A DNA stretch of 33,009 nucleotides from Gemmatimonadaceae bacterium (GCA_014379205.1 JACMME010000015.1:1-33009), one strand, 5' to 3'; shown: positions 24,922-33,009, counted from the stretch's first letter. Notes: generated from the sequence alone by a model not told the origin. Numbers and translations: made by a program.

Positions 24922-25765
24922 CGGGGTGCTGCTTGCCGACAAGGCGGCAGGCATGTCCTCGCACGACGTGGTCCTCCTCGTCCGTCGCGTCACCGGTGAG
25001 AAACGGGTGGGTCACGCTGGAACACTGGATCCATTCGCGACCGGGCTGCTCGTTCTCCTTCTTGGTCACGCGACACGGTTGTTACCCTACATCGACGGTG
25101 AACCGAAGGTGTATGAGGCGACCATCAGGTTTGGCATCGAAACCGACACGGATGACCTTTTGGGAGCAACGATTCGTACTTCGGCTCTTCCGTCAGATGC
25201 CGTTGTCCGAGCGGCGATTTCGGGTTTGACGGGAATGCTGGATCAGGTTCCACCCAATTACTCTGCGAAGCGCGTGGAAGGCCGTCGCGCCTACGAAGCA
25301 GCACGAGCCGGTGAGCTGCTCACCCTGGCTCCCGCACGCGTTCGGGTGGATGAGTGGCAAGTGGGCGCTTGGCGTGGCGCTGACCTCGATGTCGTGATCA
25401 CTTGTGGCGCAGGCACGTACATCCGAGCGCTGGCGCGCGATCTTGGTCGCTCCACTGAAAGCGCCGCGCATCTGGTGGCACTCCGGCGCACTCAGAGTGG
25501 CCCCTTTCGTGTGGATAACGCTTCGTCAGCCGAAGTGATCGCCAGCGGCAACGCGCCTGTGCTTGGAGCGCGCGCTGCCCTGGTTTCGAGGCCCACCCAG
25601 CAACTCGAGAATGTAGAAGTGGCCCGCATCGTACGAGGACTCGAGGTGGATGCCAGAGTCGCCGGAACCCATGCCGCGCTCGTGAACGAGAAGGGGGAGC
25701 TCGTTGCCGTCGCCGAGCGCCGGAACGATCGATGGCAGCCACGAGTCGTGCTTCGTCGTGGCTGA
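24902..25765 (+). CDS. truB: tRNA pseudouridine(55) synthase
   Basis: A 287-residue enzyme that makes pseudouridine 55 in the T-arm of tRNAs. The N-terminus DGVLLADKAAGMSSHDVV and the catalytic block VGHAGTLDPFATGLL with Asp43 are clear. Further family segments are YEATIRFGIETDTDD, QVPPNYSAKRVEGRRAYE and CGAGTYIRALARDLG. The start at ATG 24902 overlaps the end of rbfA by 20 nt; a GTG at 24923-24926 inside DGV is too late. The stop overlaps the ribF start by 8 nt. The rbfA-truB-ribF order is classical. Confidence 0.95.
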   Translation: MRTRSIDGVLLADKAAGMSSHDVVLLVRRVTGEKRVGHAGTLDPFATGLLVLLLGHATRLLPYIDGEPKVYEATIRFGIETDTDDLLGATIRTSALPSDAVVRAAISGLTGMLDQVPPNYSAKRVEGRRAYEAARAGELLTLAPARVRVDEWQVGAWRGADLDVVITCGAGTYIRALARDLGRSTESAAHLVALRRTQSGPFRVDNASSAEVIASGNAPVLGARAALVSRPTQQLENVEVARIVRGLEVDARVAGTHAALVNEKGELVAVAERRNDRWQPRVVLRRG

Positions 25766-26747
25766 CGATTTTTGGGGATGGGAAGACTCCGGCCTGCCGC
25801 CGGATTCGGCGGGAACCGTCCTTACCGTTGGCACTTTCGACGGCGTGCACCGGGGGCATCAGACCGTGCTGGGCGAGATTGCAAAGCGAGCGGCCGATAC
25901 CGGTCTCCACAGTGTGCTGCTGACTTTCGACCCGCACCCGCTCGAAGTCGTTAACCCCGCTAAGGCACCCCAGCTCCTCACTATAGGGGTTGAGAAGCTG
26001 GAAGTCGTCGCGGAAAGCGGGGTTGGCTACATGGCTATTCTCCCCTTCACCCCCGCCTTGCGCGAATACAGTGCTGCCCAGTTTGTGGACGAAGTTCTGC
26101 GCAAACGGTTCCACGTTCGAGAACTGGTGATAGGCTATGATCACCACTTTGGCCGTGGCCGCGAGGGACGTGTGGAAGTTCTTCAGGAGCTCGGCAACCA
26201 GCGCGGCTTCCGGGTAGATGTCGTTCGAGCGGTGACAGGGGAAAATGAGCAGCCGGTATCGTCATCGGCGATCAGACAGGCGATCGCCAGTGGGGACCTC
26301 GACAAGGCCGCGGCTGGTTTGGGGCGTCCCTACTCCATATCGGGGGTGGTACTCACGGGAGAAGGCAGAGGACGTCTGCTTGGGTATCCGACGATCAACC
26401 TGGGTGCGCCACATCCACGGAAGCTTCTCCCGCCAACCGGTGTATATGCGATACGAGCTCATACACCCATGGGAGCCTTCGGCGGAATGATGAATCTCGG
26501 CCCAAGACCGACCTTTGGTGATGCAGCGGTTACAATCGAGGTGCATTTGTTCGAAGCGGAGGCAAATTTTTACGGGTCGCCCGTCAAGGTCGAGTTCGTT
26601 CAACGCATCAGGAACATCATGAATTTCACGACACCCGAAGCTCTGGTCGCGCAGCTGCGTGAGGACGCTGATCAGGCTCGGCGCGCGTTGACTCTCTTCG
26701 GGGAGGTGTCTAACGTTCAGGTCTCTCCCGCACATCCTATCCACTAA
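25758..26747 (+). CDS. ribF: Bifunctional riboflavin kinase / FAD synthetase
   Basis: A 329-residue enzyme converting riboflavin to FMN and FMN to FAD. The N-terminal nucleotidyltransferase part has TVGTFDGVHRGH at about 23-34, TFDPHPLEV, VIGYDHHFGRGREG and the SSSAIRQAIASGD block. The C-terminal riboflavin kinase part starts near residue 190 with GRPYSISGVVLTGEGRGRLLG then YPTINL, and GVYAIRA, GMMNLGPRPTFG and EVHLFE. The start is GTG at 25758, overlapping the truB stop by 8 nt; earlier frames lie within truB. secD follows after 6 nt. Confidence 0.95.
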   Translation: MADDFWGWEDSGLPPDSAGTVLTVGTFDGVHRGHQTVLGEIAKRAADTGLHSVLLTFDPHPLEVVNPAKAPQLLTIGVEKLEVVAESGVGYMAILPFTPALREYSAAQFVDEVLRKRFHVRELVIGYDHHFGRGREGRVEVLQELGNQRGFRVDVVRAVTGENEQPVSSSAIRQAIASGDLDKAAAGLGRPYSISGVVLTGEGRGRLLGYPTINLGAPHPRKLLPPTGVYAIRAHTPMGAFGGMMNLGPRPTFGDAAVTIEVHLFEAEANFYGSPVKVEFVQRIRNIMNFTTPEALVAQLREDADQARRALTLFGEVSNVQVSPAHPIH

Positions 26748-26753
26748 AGATTC

Positions 26754-28427
26754 ATGTCTCTGCGCAATCGTCTGATCATTATCGGCGTCCTGATCGTGGC
26801 CTCGATCTGGGCGCTCTTTCCCCGTTCCGTAACTGAACGGGTACGCGATCCGCAAACCGGCGCGATGAAGGACACAACGCGCAGACGGGTGCCACTCAAG
26901 AAAGGACTCGATCTTCAGGGTGGGATGCACCTGGCGCTCGAGGTCGACGAGTCCAAGCAGGCGGTGGCCAACAAGACCGAGGCAATCGATCGGGCGCTCA
27001 AGGTGATTCGCACTCGCATCGATGAGTTTGGTGTTTCTGAACCAGTCGTTCAGAAAGTCGGGACAGAGCGTATCATTGTTGAGCTTCCCGGCATAGACGA
27101 CCCGAAGCGAGCGGAAGAACTCGTTAAGAAGTCCGCCTTTCTGCAGTTTCAGATCACTGATGAGACTCGTGCTCTCGACAAGGCACTGCCGCGCATCGAT
27201 GCAATTCTGCGCGAGCGCGGAATAGGTCGGGATAAAGGTCTGGGAGGAGACACCGCCGGCTCGACCGCCCTGACGCAGCTTTTCGCCGGCGCGGACACGT
27301 CCGGTAAAACCAGCGCTGACAGCAGCGCAAAATCCGATACGGCTGGTAACGACACGTCCCTTTTTGCGACTGCCACCGAAGGTCCGTTCTCTCAGCTCCT
27401 GAGACAGGGGCAGATGGCAGGTGAGTATCTCGTGGAGAAAAAGGACAAATCCACTGTAGATAGCTATCTGAGCTTTCCGGAGGTGATCGCGGCATTGCCG
27501 CCTGGGAAAGTCTTGCGGTGGGGAACAGAGGAAGACGGCGAAGCGGTGCGCGCCTACCGGACGTTGTATGTTCTGGATGCTCGCCCGATCATCACCGGTG
27601 AATCACTGATCGATGCGCAGCCCAATACGAGTCCCGCGGAAGGAAACATCGTCCAGTTCGAGCTGAACAGAGCCGGAGGAACGAAATTCCGGCGCGAGAC
27701 TGCACGTCATATCGGCGATAACATGGCGATCGTGCTTGATGACATGGTTACGGGTCAACCACCGGTTATCCAGAGCACAATTGGAGCAAAGGGGCAGATT
27801 ACGATGAAGGGGAAGCCGTTGCAGGCGGCACAGGACCTGGCGCTTGTGCTCCGTGCTGGTGCGCTTCCCGTGCCCCTGAAGGTTGTAGAAATCCGGACAA
27901 TCGGGCCGAGTTTGGGGGAAGATTCCATTCGGCAGGGAATCTCCGCCGGTCTGTTGGGTGTAGCGCTCGTGATTCTCATCATGCTCGTGTACTATCGGTT
28001 CTCCGGATTTCTGGCCGTGTGTGGCCTTATCTTTTACGGAATCACAACTTTGGGTATTCTCGCCGGTTTTGACGCGGTTCTCACGCTACCAGGGCTTGCG
28101 GGATTCGTTCTCTCCATTGGAATGGCGGTGGATGCCAACTTTCTCATCTTCGAGCGCATCCGCGAGGAGCTGGTATCGGGAAAGACAGTGCGCCGAGCGA
28201 TTGACGAAGGATTTGATCATGCCTGGAGCGCCATTGTCGACACGCACGTTACGACTGCACTAACGGCCGCCATTTTGTACCAGTTCGGTACTGGCCCGGT
28301 TCGCGGTTTTGCCGTCGCGCTGCTCGCTGGGTTGGCGGCTTCCATGGTAAGCGCAATCTTCGTCGTGAGAACGCTTTTCCTCCTCTGGCTTCACCGCTCC
28401 CGCAGCGCTCAACCATTGAGTATCTGA
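26754..28427 (+). CDS. secD: Protein translocase subunit SecD
   Basis: A 557-residue inner-membrane protein that, with SecF, uses the proton-motive force to complete Sec-dependent export. TM1 lies at about residues 5-22, followed by [19 protein letters not shown], the start of the large periplasmic P1 domain with [16 protein letters not shown] Ser/Thr/Asp/Gly-rich low-complexity insert of about 50 residues (around 165-215, 27240-27390) interrupts P1. TM2-TM6 occupy the C-terminus, with [40 protein letters not shown] and [18 protein letters not shown] [19 protein letters not shown]. The stop overlaps the secF ATG by one base (TGATG). Confidence 0.96.
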   Translation: MSLRNRLIIIGVLIVASIWALFPRSVTERVRDPQTGAMKDTTRRRVPLKKGLDLQGGMHLALEVDESKQAVANKTEAIDRALKVIRTRIDEFGVSEPVVQKVGTERIIVELPGIDDPKRAEELVKKSAFLQFQITDETRALDKALPRIDAILRERGIGRDKGLGGDTAGSTALTQLFAGADTSGKTSADSSAKSDTAGNDTSLFATATEGPFSQLLRQGQMAGEYLVEKKDKSTVDSYLSFPEVIAALPPGKVLRWGTEEDGEAVRAYRTLYVLDARPIITGESLIDAQPNTSPAEGNIVQFELNRAGGTKFRRETARHIGDNMAIVLDDMVTGQPPVIQSTIGAKGQITMKGKPLQAAQDLALVLRAGALPVPLKVVEIRTIGPSLGEDSIRQGISAGLLGVALVILIMLVYYRFSGFLAVCGLIFYGITTLGILAGFDAVLTLPGLAGFVLSIGMAVDANFLIFERIREELVSGKTVRRAIDEGFDHAWSAIVDTHVTTALTAAILYQFGTGPVRGFAVALLAGLAASMVSAIFVVRTLFLLWLHRSRSAQPLSI

Positions 28428-29428
28428 TGCTTCGCATTCTCCATGACACCAAGGTCGATTTTATCCGCCGCTGGCGGTTGGCGGCGGCATTGCTCCTTGT
28501 CTTCATTCTGCCGGCGATCGTGCTGATTGCACTAAACGGCTTCAGGTACAGCATCGAGTTCACCGGCGGCACGTTGATGCAGGTGACTTTCAAGGAAGCT
28601 CCGGGCGTGGCCAATGTGCGCGCGGCGCTCTCGGGCGTCGGACTGGACGGCGTCGAGATATCAACCTTTGGGAGCGCGCGCGAGCTGGTATTGCGCGCGC
28701 AGGAACAGGAGCAGGTCGCACAGCAGGCTGGCGGTGCCGAAACAGTCGCTGCACGGGTGGGTTCAGCTCTCACTCAGCGCTTCGGCAAGGACGGTTACAG
28801 CGTTGTCCGTACTGAGGCGGTTGGCCCCAAGGTAGGAGAAGAGCTGCGACGTCAGGCATTCATAGCCTTGCTCATCGCATTCGGATTGACACTGGTGTAT
28901 CTGGCGTGGCGGTTCGAGGGGCGGTTTGCTCTCGCGGCTGTGCTCGCGACGGTTCACGACGTGATCGCTACACTCGCCTTCATGAAGTACCTGAATCTTG
29001 AAATTTCGCTATTTGTCGTGGGTGCGATACTCACGGTTGTGGGCTACTCGATGAACGACAAGGTTGTAGTATTCGACCGCGTACGGGAGAATCTCAAGAC
29101 CAGCGGGCGGACATCACTATACGATCTTCTCAACCGCTCGGTGAACGAAACTCTTCCGCGCACCGTGATGACCGGATCGACCACACTCGCCTGTCTTCTC
29201 GCTCTTCTGATTTTCGGCGGTCAGGTTATTCGGCCATTCGCATGGGTGCTGATTTTCGGAATCGTGATCGGAACCTTCAGCTCCGTATACGTGGCAGCAC
29301 CGTTGCTTCTGCTTATCGAGCGTCGCTGGCCGCGTCGGGCTGGAGAAGCGAACGCGAAGGGTAAGCCACACGTACCGCGAGAGGGGGTCAAGCGGCCGGC
29401 TACAAAGGAGCCGGCTTCAGTGCGGTAA
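28427..29428 (+). CDS. secF: Protein translocase subunit SecF
   Basis: A 333-residue inner-membrane partner of SecD. TM1 at about 19-37 is followed by YSIEFTGGTLMQVTF, the short periplasmic domain, then TM2-TM6. Signature blocks are EAVGPKVGEELRRQA, AVLATVHDVIATLAFM, VGYSMNDKVVVFDRVRENL, VNETLPRTVMTGSTTL and the TM5-6 region with GQVIRPFAWVLIFGIVIGTF. The C-terminal tail is basic (RRWPRRAGEANAKGK). It overlaps secD by one base and is followed after 26 nt by a strong terminator, making it the last gene of the rimP-secF cluster. Confidence 0.96.
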   Translation: MLRILHDTKVDFIRRWRLAAALLLVFILPAIVLIALNGFRYSIEFTGGTLMQVTFKEAPGVANVRAALSGVGLDGVEISTFGSARELVLRAQEQEQVAQQAGGAETVAARVGSALTQRFGKDGYSVVRTEAVGPKVGEELRRQAFIALLIAFGLTLVYLAWRFEGRFALAAVLATVHDVIATLAFMKYLNLEISLFVVGAILTVVGYSMNDKVVVFDRVRENLKTSGRTSLYDLLNRSVNETLPRTVMTGSTTLACLLALLIFGGQVIRPFAWVLIFGIVIGTFSSVYVAAPLLLLIERRWPRRAGEANAKGKPHVPREGVKRPATKEPASVR

Positions 29429-29454
29429 CCCATGCCGCACAGCCGTCGTTCGTT

Positions 29455-29481
29455 CGGGCAGGCATATGTGCCTGCCCGTTT
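29455..29481. terminator. Terminator after secF
   Basis: A perfect 10-bp stem CGGGCAGGCA (29455-29464) pairs with TGCCTGCCCG (29469-29478) across a TATG loop and is followed by TTT. It ends the rimP-secF unit 26 nt after secF. tatD starts 12 nt further on. Confidence 0.85.
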
Positions 29482-29492
29482 CACATCGTGAA

Positions 29493-30269
29493 ATGATATT
29501 CGTTGATTCCCATGCGCACCTGGCCGACCCGGCGTTTGACAATGATCGCGCTGAAGTGGTCGCGCGAGCCCGCAGGGAAGGCGCAGCGGCGCTGGTTTGT
29601 ATCGGCGAATCGCTTCCAGCCGCGGACAGGGCGCGCTCGATTGCTCGACAATTTCCGGGCTTTGTTTACTGGACCGCTGGAGTTCACCCGCACGATGCCG
29701 CGGACTTTGATGAACTCTCGCACATTCCGGCAATCCGCGCACATGTGGAGTCGGGAGCTGTTGCCGTTGGCGAATGCGGTCTCGACTATCACTACGATCA
29801 CTCGCCCCGTGACAGGCAGCTGGCTGCGTTTGCGGCACAGATCGATCTCGCCCGAAGCACTGGCAAACCCGTTGTAGTTCACGCGCGCGAGGCCGAGGAT
29901 GACATGCGTGCAATGCTTGCCGATGCTGGACGCGCAGGCGTAACGGGTGTCATGCACTGCTTTACTGGAACGGAGCTGCTGGCTCGTACAGCGCTGGACT
30001 GCGGGTGGAGTATCTCCTTCAGTGGGATTGTGACCTTCAGGAAATGGGTGAACCTCGACCTCCTGAGAATGGTTCCCGAAGACCGTCTGCTAGCTGAGTC
30101 CGACTCCCCTTACCTGGCCCCGGTTCCGCATCGCGGAAAAAGAAATGAACCCGCATGGGTACCGCTCACCATCGCGCGCTTGGCAATGGCACGCGCAGTA
30201 GATCCGGAACTTCTCAGCGCAAAACTCACGGACAACGCACGAGCGTTCTTCGGTCTGGCGATGGCATAG
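29493..30269 (+). CDS. tatD: TatD-family metal-dependent DNase/hydrolase
   Basis: A 258-residue TIM-barrel metallohydrolase; family members have 3'-5' exonuclease or deoxyribonuclease activity, and a role in protein export is not established. Metal ligands are His7 and His9 (DSHAHLADP), Glu in AVGECGLDYHYD, His in VVHAREAEDD, His in GVMHCFTG and Asp in LLAESDSPYLAPVP. The ATG at 29493 starts at the family N-terminus MIFVDSHAHL; an upstream in-frame start at 29466 falls in the terminator. The Shine-Dalgarno is weak. It precedes fhs by 42 nt. The symbol denotes the family; the TatD/YcfH/YjjV paralogue cannot be fixed. Confidence 0.92.
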   Translation: MIFVDSHAHLADPAFDNDRAEVVARARREGAAALVCIGESLPAADRARSIARQFPGFVYWTAGVHPHDAADFDELSHIPAIRAHVESGAVAVGECGLDYHYDHSPRDRQLAAFAAQIDLARSTGKPVVVHAREAEDDMRAMLADAGRAGVTGVMHCFTGTELLARTALDCGWSISFSGIVTFRKWVNLDLLRMVPEDRLLAESDSPYLAPVPHRGKRNEPAWVPLTIARLAMARAVDPELLSAKLTDNARAFFGLAMA

Positions 30270-30311
30270 TGACGGCAAGTAGTTTTCCGCCCTCAAATCC
30301 GGGAGAGTGGA

Positions 30312-31988
30312 GTGCCTCACGTTCCGTCCGACATTGAAATCGCGCAACAAGCCAAACTGCGTTCGATAGTGGACGTGGCAGCGGAGCTTGGGCTAGGTGC
30401 AGACGAGCTCGATCTGTATGGCAAGTACAAGGCAAAAGTAGATCTGGACATTGCGGGGCGCCCCGCTCGCGGCCGCCTCGTTCTTGTAACGGGAATCAAT
30501 CCCACCGCGGCGGGGGAGGGAAAGAGTACAGTTACAGTCGGGGTGACTCAGGCGCTGCGCCGTCGTGGAGTGAACGCCGTCCTCTGCATTCGTGAGCCCA
30601 GCCTTGGGCCAGTGTTCGGCGTCAAGGGAGGTGCGGCCGGCGGTGGCTACTCCCAGGTGCTGCCGATGGAGGACATAAACCTTCATTTCACGGGCGACTT
30701 TCACGCGATATCCTCGGCGCACTCGCTTCTGTCGGCCATGCTGGACAATCATCTTCATCATGGCAACTCGCTCAGGATCGATCCCCGCCGAATATCCTGG
30801 CCTCGCACGATCGACATGAACGACCGGGCTCTCAGGGATGCGGTCATCGGGCTTGGCGGCGTCGCAAACGGGTTCAGCCGCGAGGAGCGATGGGTGATAA
30901 TTCCAGCGAGCGAGGTTATGGCCATTGTAGCGCTTGCAACCAGCCGCGATGACCTGGAAGCTCGGCTTGGGCGAATCATTGTCGCCTCCACCGCCGGCGG
31001 TGAGCGCAAGCCTGTGTATGCTTCGGATCTCAGGGCGGTCGGCGCAATGAGTCTCCTGCTCAAGGATGCATTGCGGCCAAATCTCGTTCAGACGCTGGAG
31101 GGAGGGCCGGCTTTCGTCCATGCGGGTCCGTTCGGCAACATTGCGCATGGATGCAACAGCATTCTGGCTACCCGCACCGCGCTCGCGCTCGCTGACGTTG
31201 TGGTGACAGAGGCAGGCTTCGGCTCCGACCTTGGTGCGGAAAAATTCTTCGACATCAAATGCCGTTTCGGCGGGCTGAATCCCGAGGCGGCGATTCTCGT
31301 CGCTACAGTGCGCGCGCTCAAGCTCAACGGCGGCGCGAACAAAAAGAATCTTGGGACCGAGGATCTTGGTGCGCTCGAGCGGGGCCTGACGAACCTGGAA
31401 AAACACATCGAGAATGTGCGGCAATTCGGAATTCCGGTGATCGTCGCTGTCAATCGCTTCGTCACAGACACTGATACCGAACTGGCGATGCTGAGCGATA
31501 GCGCCCGGAAGCTGGAGGCTCGTGTGGCGCTTACGGAAGTTTGGGCGCATGGAGGTCGAGGCGGAGAAGCTCTGGCCAGCGAGCTGATGACAGCGTTGGG
31601 AGAAGCCTCAGGGAAGTATGCCCCGCTCTACGACACATCCCTTTCGATTCGGGAGAAAATCGACACCATCGTTCGTAAGGTATACGGCGGGGACGGAGCG
31701 GACTTCGTGCCGAAGGCCGAGCGCGCCATTCAGTATCTGGAATCGATCGGTCTTCGGGATACTCCCGTGTGCATGGCGAAGACGCAGTATTCCCTCACAG
31801 ACGACGCGACAAAGCTGGGAAGGCCAACTGGTTTCCGCATCACGGTGAACGAGATTTATCCCGCCGCGGGTGCAGGCTTCGTTGTTGCACAAGCGGGAGA
31901 TATCATGACGATGCCGGGTCTTCCCAAAGAACCCGCTGCGGAGCGAATGTCGATAGCGAAGGACGGAACCATCGCTGGTCTGTTCTAA
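30312..31988 (+). CDS. fhs: Formate--tetrahydrofolate ligase
   Basis: A 558-residue ATP-dependent enzyme joining formate to tetrahydrofolate to give 10-formyl-THF for purine and fMet synthesis. The P-loop region NPTAAGEGKSTVTVG lies at residues 63-77. Family signatures are VFGVKGGAAGGGYSQV, FTGDFHAISSAHSLL and FVHAGPFGNIAHGCNS, then TEAGFGSDLGAEKFFDIK. The C-terminal block PGLPKEPAAERM is intact. The start is GTG at 30312 with GGGAG and GGAG-like bases just upstream. It follows tatD and is followed by 122 noncoding bases. It indicates one-carbon metabolism that can assimilate formate. Confidence 0.96.
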   Translation: MPHVPSDIEIAQQAKLRSIVDVAAELGLGADELDLYGKYKAKVDLDIAGRPARGRLVLVTGINPTAAGEGKSTVTVGVTQALRRRGVNAVLCIREPSLGPVFGVKGGAAGGGYSQVLPMEDINLHFTGDFHAISSAHSLLSAMLDNHLHHGNSLRIDPRRISWPRTIDMNDRALRDAVIGLGGVANGFSREERWVIIPASEVMAIVALATSRDDLEARLGRIIVASTAGGERKPVYASDLRAVGAMSLLLKDALRPNLVQTLEGGPAFVHAGPFGNIAHGCNSILATRTALALADVVVTEAGFGSDLGAEKFFDIKCRFGGLNPEAAILVATVRALKLNGGANKKNLGTEDLGALERGLTNLEKHIENVRQFGIPVIVAVNRFVTDTDTELAMLSDSARKLEARVALTEVWAHGGRGGEALASELMTALGEASGKYAPLYDTSLSIREKIDTIVRKVYGGDGADFVPKAERAIQYLESIGLRDTPVCMAKTQYSLTDDATKLGRPTGFRITVNEIYPAAGAGFVVAQAGDIMTMPGLPKEPAAERMSIAKDGTIAGLF

Positions 31989-32110
31989 AACGTGCTTTCA
32001 ATTTGGCATGTCAACCCATCAACGATACCGAGACAATTACACCTGCCAGAGCTGATTTTTTTGGGTGTCCACAAGTTTGAGTCGGCAAGTTAACAATGGA
32101 GATGGTACGC
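31989..32110. other. Intergenic region between fhs and ridA
   Basis: 122 bases with no gene. TTGGCA (32003-32008) is a possible -35 for ridA-selD, but no good -10 lies 16-18 nt away. A run of seven T (32056-32062) lacks a proper stem in front, so I do not call a terminator. ACACC (about 32039) and GGTGT (about 32064) form an inverted repeat around it. Confidence 0.4.
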
Positions 32111-32491
32111 ATGCAGATCATCAAGACTGGGGACGCCCCGGCAGCGATTGGCCCTTATTCACAGGGCATCGTGGCAAATGGGTTTCTATACACGGCCGGG
32201 CAGATAGGTCTGGATCCCGAGTCTGGTAAAATGGTCGACGGTGATTGCGTTGCGCAGACGGAGCGCGTTCTCAAGAATCTGGCGGCGATATTGGAGAAAG
32301 CCGGCACGAGTTGGGAGAGTGTGGTCAAGACGACAGTATACCTGCTCGACCTGAGTGATTTTTCCCAGGTCAACGAGGTATATGGACGTGTTCTCGGCTC
32401 CTCTCGTCCGGCGCGATCAACTGTGCAGGTGGCTGCATTACCTCGCGGGGCGTTGGTGGAGATCGACGCCGTAGCGGTTGTAACCGGATGA
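32111..32491 (+). CDS. ridA: RidA-family reactive enamine/imine deaminase
   Basis: A 126-residue YjgF/YER057c/UK114 protein that hydrolyses reactive 2-aminoacrylate-type enamines released by PLP enzymes. The N-terminus IIKTGDAPAAIGPYSQG, FLYTAGQIGLDPESG, QTERVLKNLAAILEKAG, VVKTTVYLLDLSDF and the C-terminal SRPARSTVQVAALPRGALVEID contain the family's Arg and Glu active-site positions. The start at 32111 has GGAG 8 nt upstream and gives the usual N-terminus; an ATG at 32096 adds five residues and overlaps that site. Its TGA overlaps the selD start as ATGA. Confidence 0.93.
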   Translation: MQIIKTGDAPAAIGPYSQGIVANGFLYTAGQIGLDPESGKMVDGDCVAQTERVLKNLAAILEKAGTSWESVVKTTVYLLDLSDFSQVNEVYGRVLGSSRPARSTVQVAALPRGALVEIDAVAVVTG

Positions 32492-33009
32492 CTTCCATTG
32501 CGGCATCGGGATCGAATACCCGCGAAGAAATTTTCCGTCTTACCGCGTTCGCGCGGTGCGCTGGTTGAGCGTCAAAAATGGGTCCGGGTGACCTTTCTCG
32601 TGTGTTGGCACCACTCCCGCATCGCGCCGATCCCAGACTTCTCGTGGGACGGGAGACCTTCGATGATGCCGGGGTTTTCGCACTGTCTGACAGTCTCGCG
32701 CTGGTTCAGACAGTCGACTTCTTCGCGCCCATCGTTGACGATCCATATGCATTCGGGCAGATCGCCGCCGCGAACGCATTGTCCGACGTGTATGCCATGG
32801 GAGGCGAGCCGCTGACAGCGCTCAACATTGCCGCCTTTCCCGAGAGCAGGCTCCCGCTCGCGATCCTCACGGAGATTTTGCGGGGCGGGCAGGACAAGGT
32901 GCACGAAGCGGGCGCGGTCATCGTAGGTGGCCATACGATTATTGACGAGGAGCTCAAGTATGGTCTCGCCGTCACGGGACGCGTCGATCCCCGGCACATC
33001 CTGACAAAC
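32488..33009 (+). CDS. selD: Selenide, water dikinase (selenophosphate synthetase), selenocysteine-containing, 3'-truncated by window end
   Basis: The 5' 174 codons of selD, which makes selenophosphate from selenide and ATP, the selenium donor for selenocysteine and selenouridine. Reading from ATG 32488, the frame has one TGA, codon 27 (32566-32568), and then stays open to the window edge. Before it the protein reads FRLTAFARCAG, and after it ASKMGPGDLSRVL. E. coli SelD has AGCGCK at this place, with catalytic Cys17 and Lys20; here these are Sec27 and Lys30, while the second Cys is Ser29. Later family blocks are LLVGRETFDDAGVF, TVDFFAPIVDDPYAFGQIAA, ALSDVYAMGGEPLTALNI and VIVGGHTI. Many SelD proteins are known selenoproteins. 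The start overlaps the ridA stop (ATGA). An ATG at 32578 would remove the catalytic site. The C-terminal half lies beyond the window. Confidence 0.93.
32581..32593 (+). promoter_or_regulatory. Candidate bacterial SECIS hairpin in selD
   Basis: GGTC (32581-32584), loop CGGGT (32585-32589) and GACC (32590-32593) form a small stem inside the coding sequence. An additional G-U pair and weaker A-T pairs may extend it. The loop begins 16 nt after the TGA and carries G residues, within the distance range expected for a bacterial SECIS read by SelB. The lower stem is weak by eye. Confidence 0.5.

Noticed and set aside
30393..31550. Long open frame (385 codons) antisense to fhs
   Set aside because: It is opposite an intact formate-THF ligase; its composition (many Arg, His, Cys) is that of a shadow frame.
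32056..32062. Run of seven T after fhs as a terminator
   Set aside because: No stable GC-rich stem precedes it; the surrounding inverted repeat places the T-run in the loop.
32578..33009. ATG at 32578 as the selD start
   Set aside because: It would remove the catalytic residue and the conserved FRLTAFARCAG segment, has no Shine-Dalgarno, and leaves the ATGA coupling at 32488 unexplained. Readthrough of TGA as Sec explains everything better.
1..33009. tRNA, rRNA, CRISPR, insertion sequence, prophage or defence genes
   Set aside because: Looked for tRNA T-loop signatures, spaced direct repeats, transposase or integrase motifs and found none; the region is conserved housekeeping DNA.

Overview
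The window is a gene-dense, GC-rich stretch of bacterial chromosome with only housekeeping and conserved hypothetical genes. I see no insertion sequence, phage, CRISPR array, tRNA or rRNA. Gene order (pcrA-gatCAB; murA-pgeF; rimP-nusA-ylxQ-infB-ylxP-rbfA-truB-ribF-secD-secF) together with an Asp-type MurA, a lipoprotein, a secreted zinc phospholipase C-like protein and an HQLGTP-type histidine kinase suggest a Gemmatimonadota-like diderm. That assignment is inference; no marker gene settles it.

Layout. 1-676: 3' end of groEL, closed by a strong, probably bidirectional terminator. 772-1740 (-): acyl-ACP desaturase. 1931-5741 (-): a compact operon of roadblock/LC7 protein, single-domain response regulator, mannose-1-phosphate guanylyltransferase, GlmU-like sugar nucleotidyl/acyltransferase and metallo-beta-lactamase-fold hydrolase, the last four joined by 4-nt stop/start overlaps. 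A good sigma70-type promoter lies upstream at 5848-5875. 5943-14470 (+): lipoprotein, serS, sensor histidine kinase, pcrA, gatC, gatA, gatB, mostly with overlapping stops and starts. 14440-16865 (-): zinc phospholipase C-like exported protein, two small membrane proteins and a PII-like protein. 17000-18981 (+): murA and pgeF (cell wall). 18997-29428 (+): the transcription/translation/secretion supercluster from rimP to secF, with its own promoter and a hairpin terminator in the leader. 29493-32491 (+): tatD, fhs and ridA. 32488 to the window end: selD.

The most notable item is at the right edge. selD, encoding selenophosphate synthetase, carries an in-frame TGA at the catalytic Cys position (codon 27, 32566-32568), followed at the expected distance by a small hairpin that could be a bacterial SECIS element. 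The gene is therefore very probably itself a selenoprotein gene, and ordinary ORF calling would miss it or truncate it. Its start overlaps the ridA stop (ATGA). Other points of interest are a MurA with Asp in place of the fosfomycin-target Cys, an attenuator-like terminator between the rimP-nusA promoter and rimP, a TTG start for infB behind a perfect Shine-Dalgarno, a degenerate 7-bp tandem repeat upstream of rbfA, and a roadblock/response-regulator/nucleotide-sugar operon.

There is no stretch above 300 bases without a gene. The larger gaps (1741-1930, 5742-5942, 16866-16999, 18982-19116, 24381-24537, 31989-32110) are described where something can be seen.
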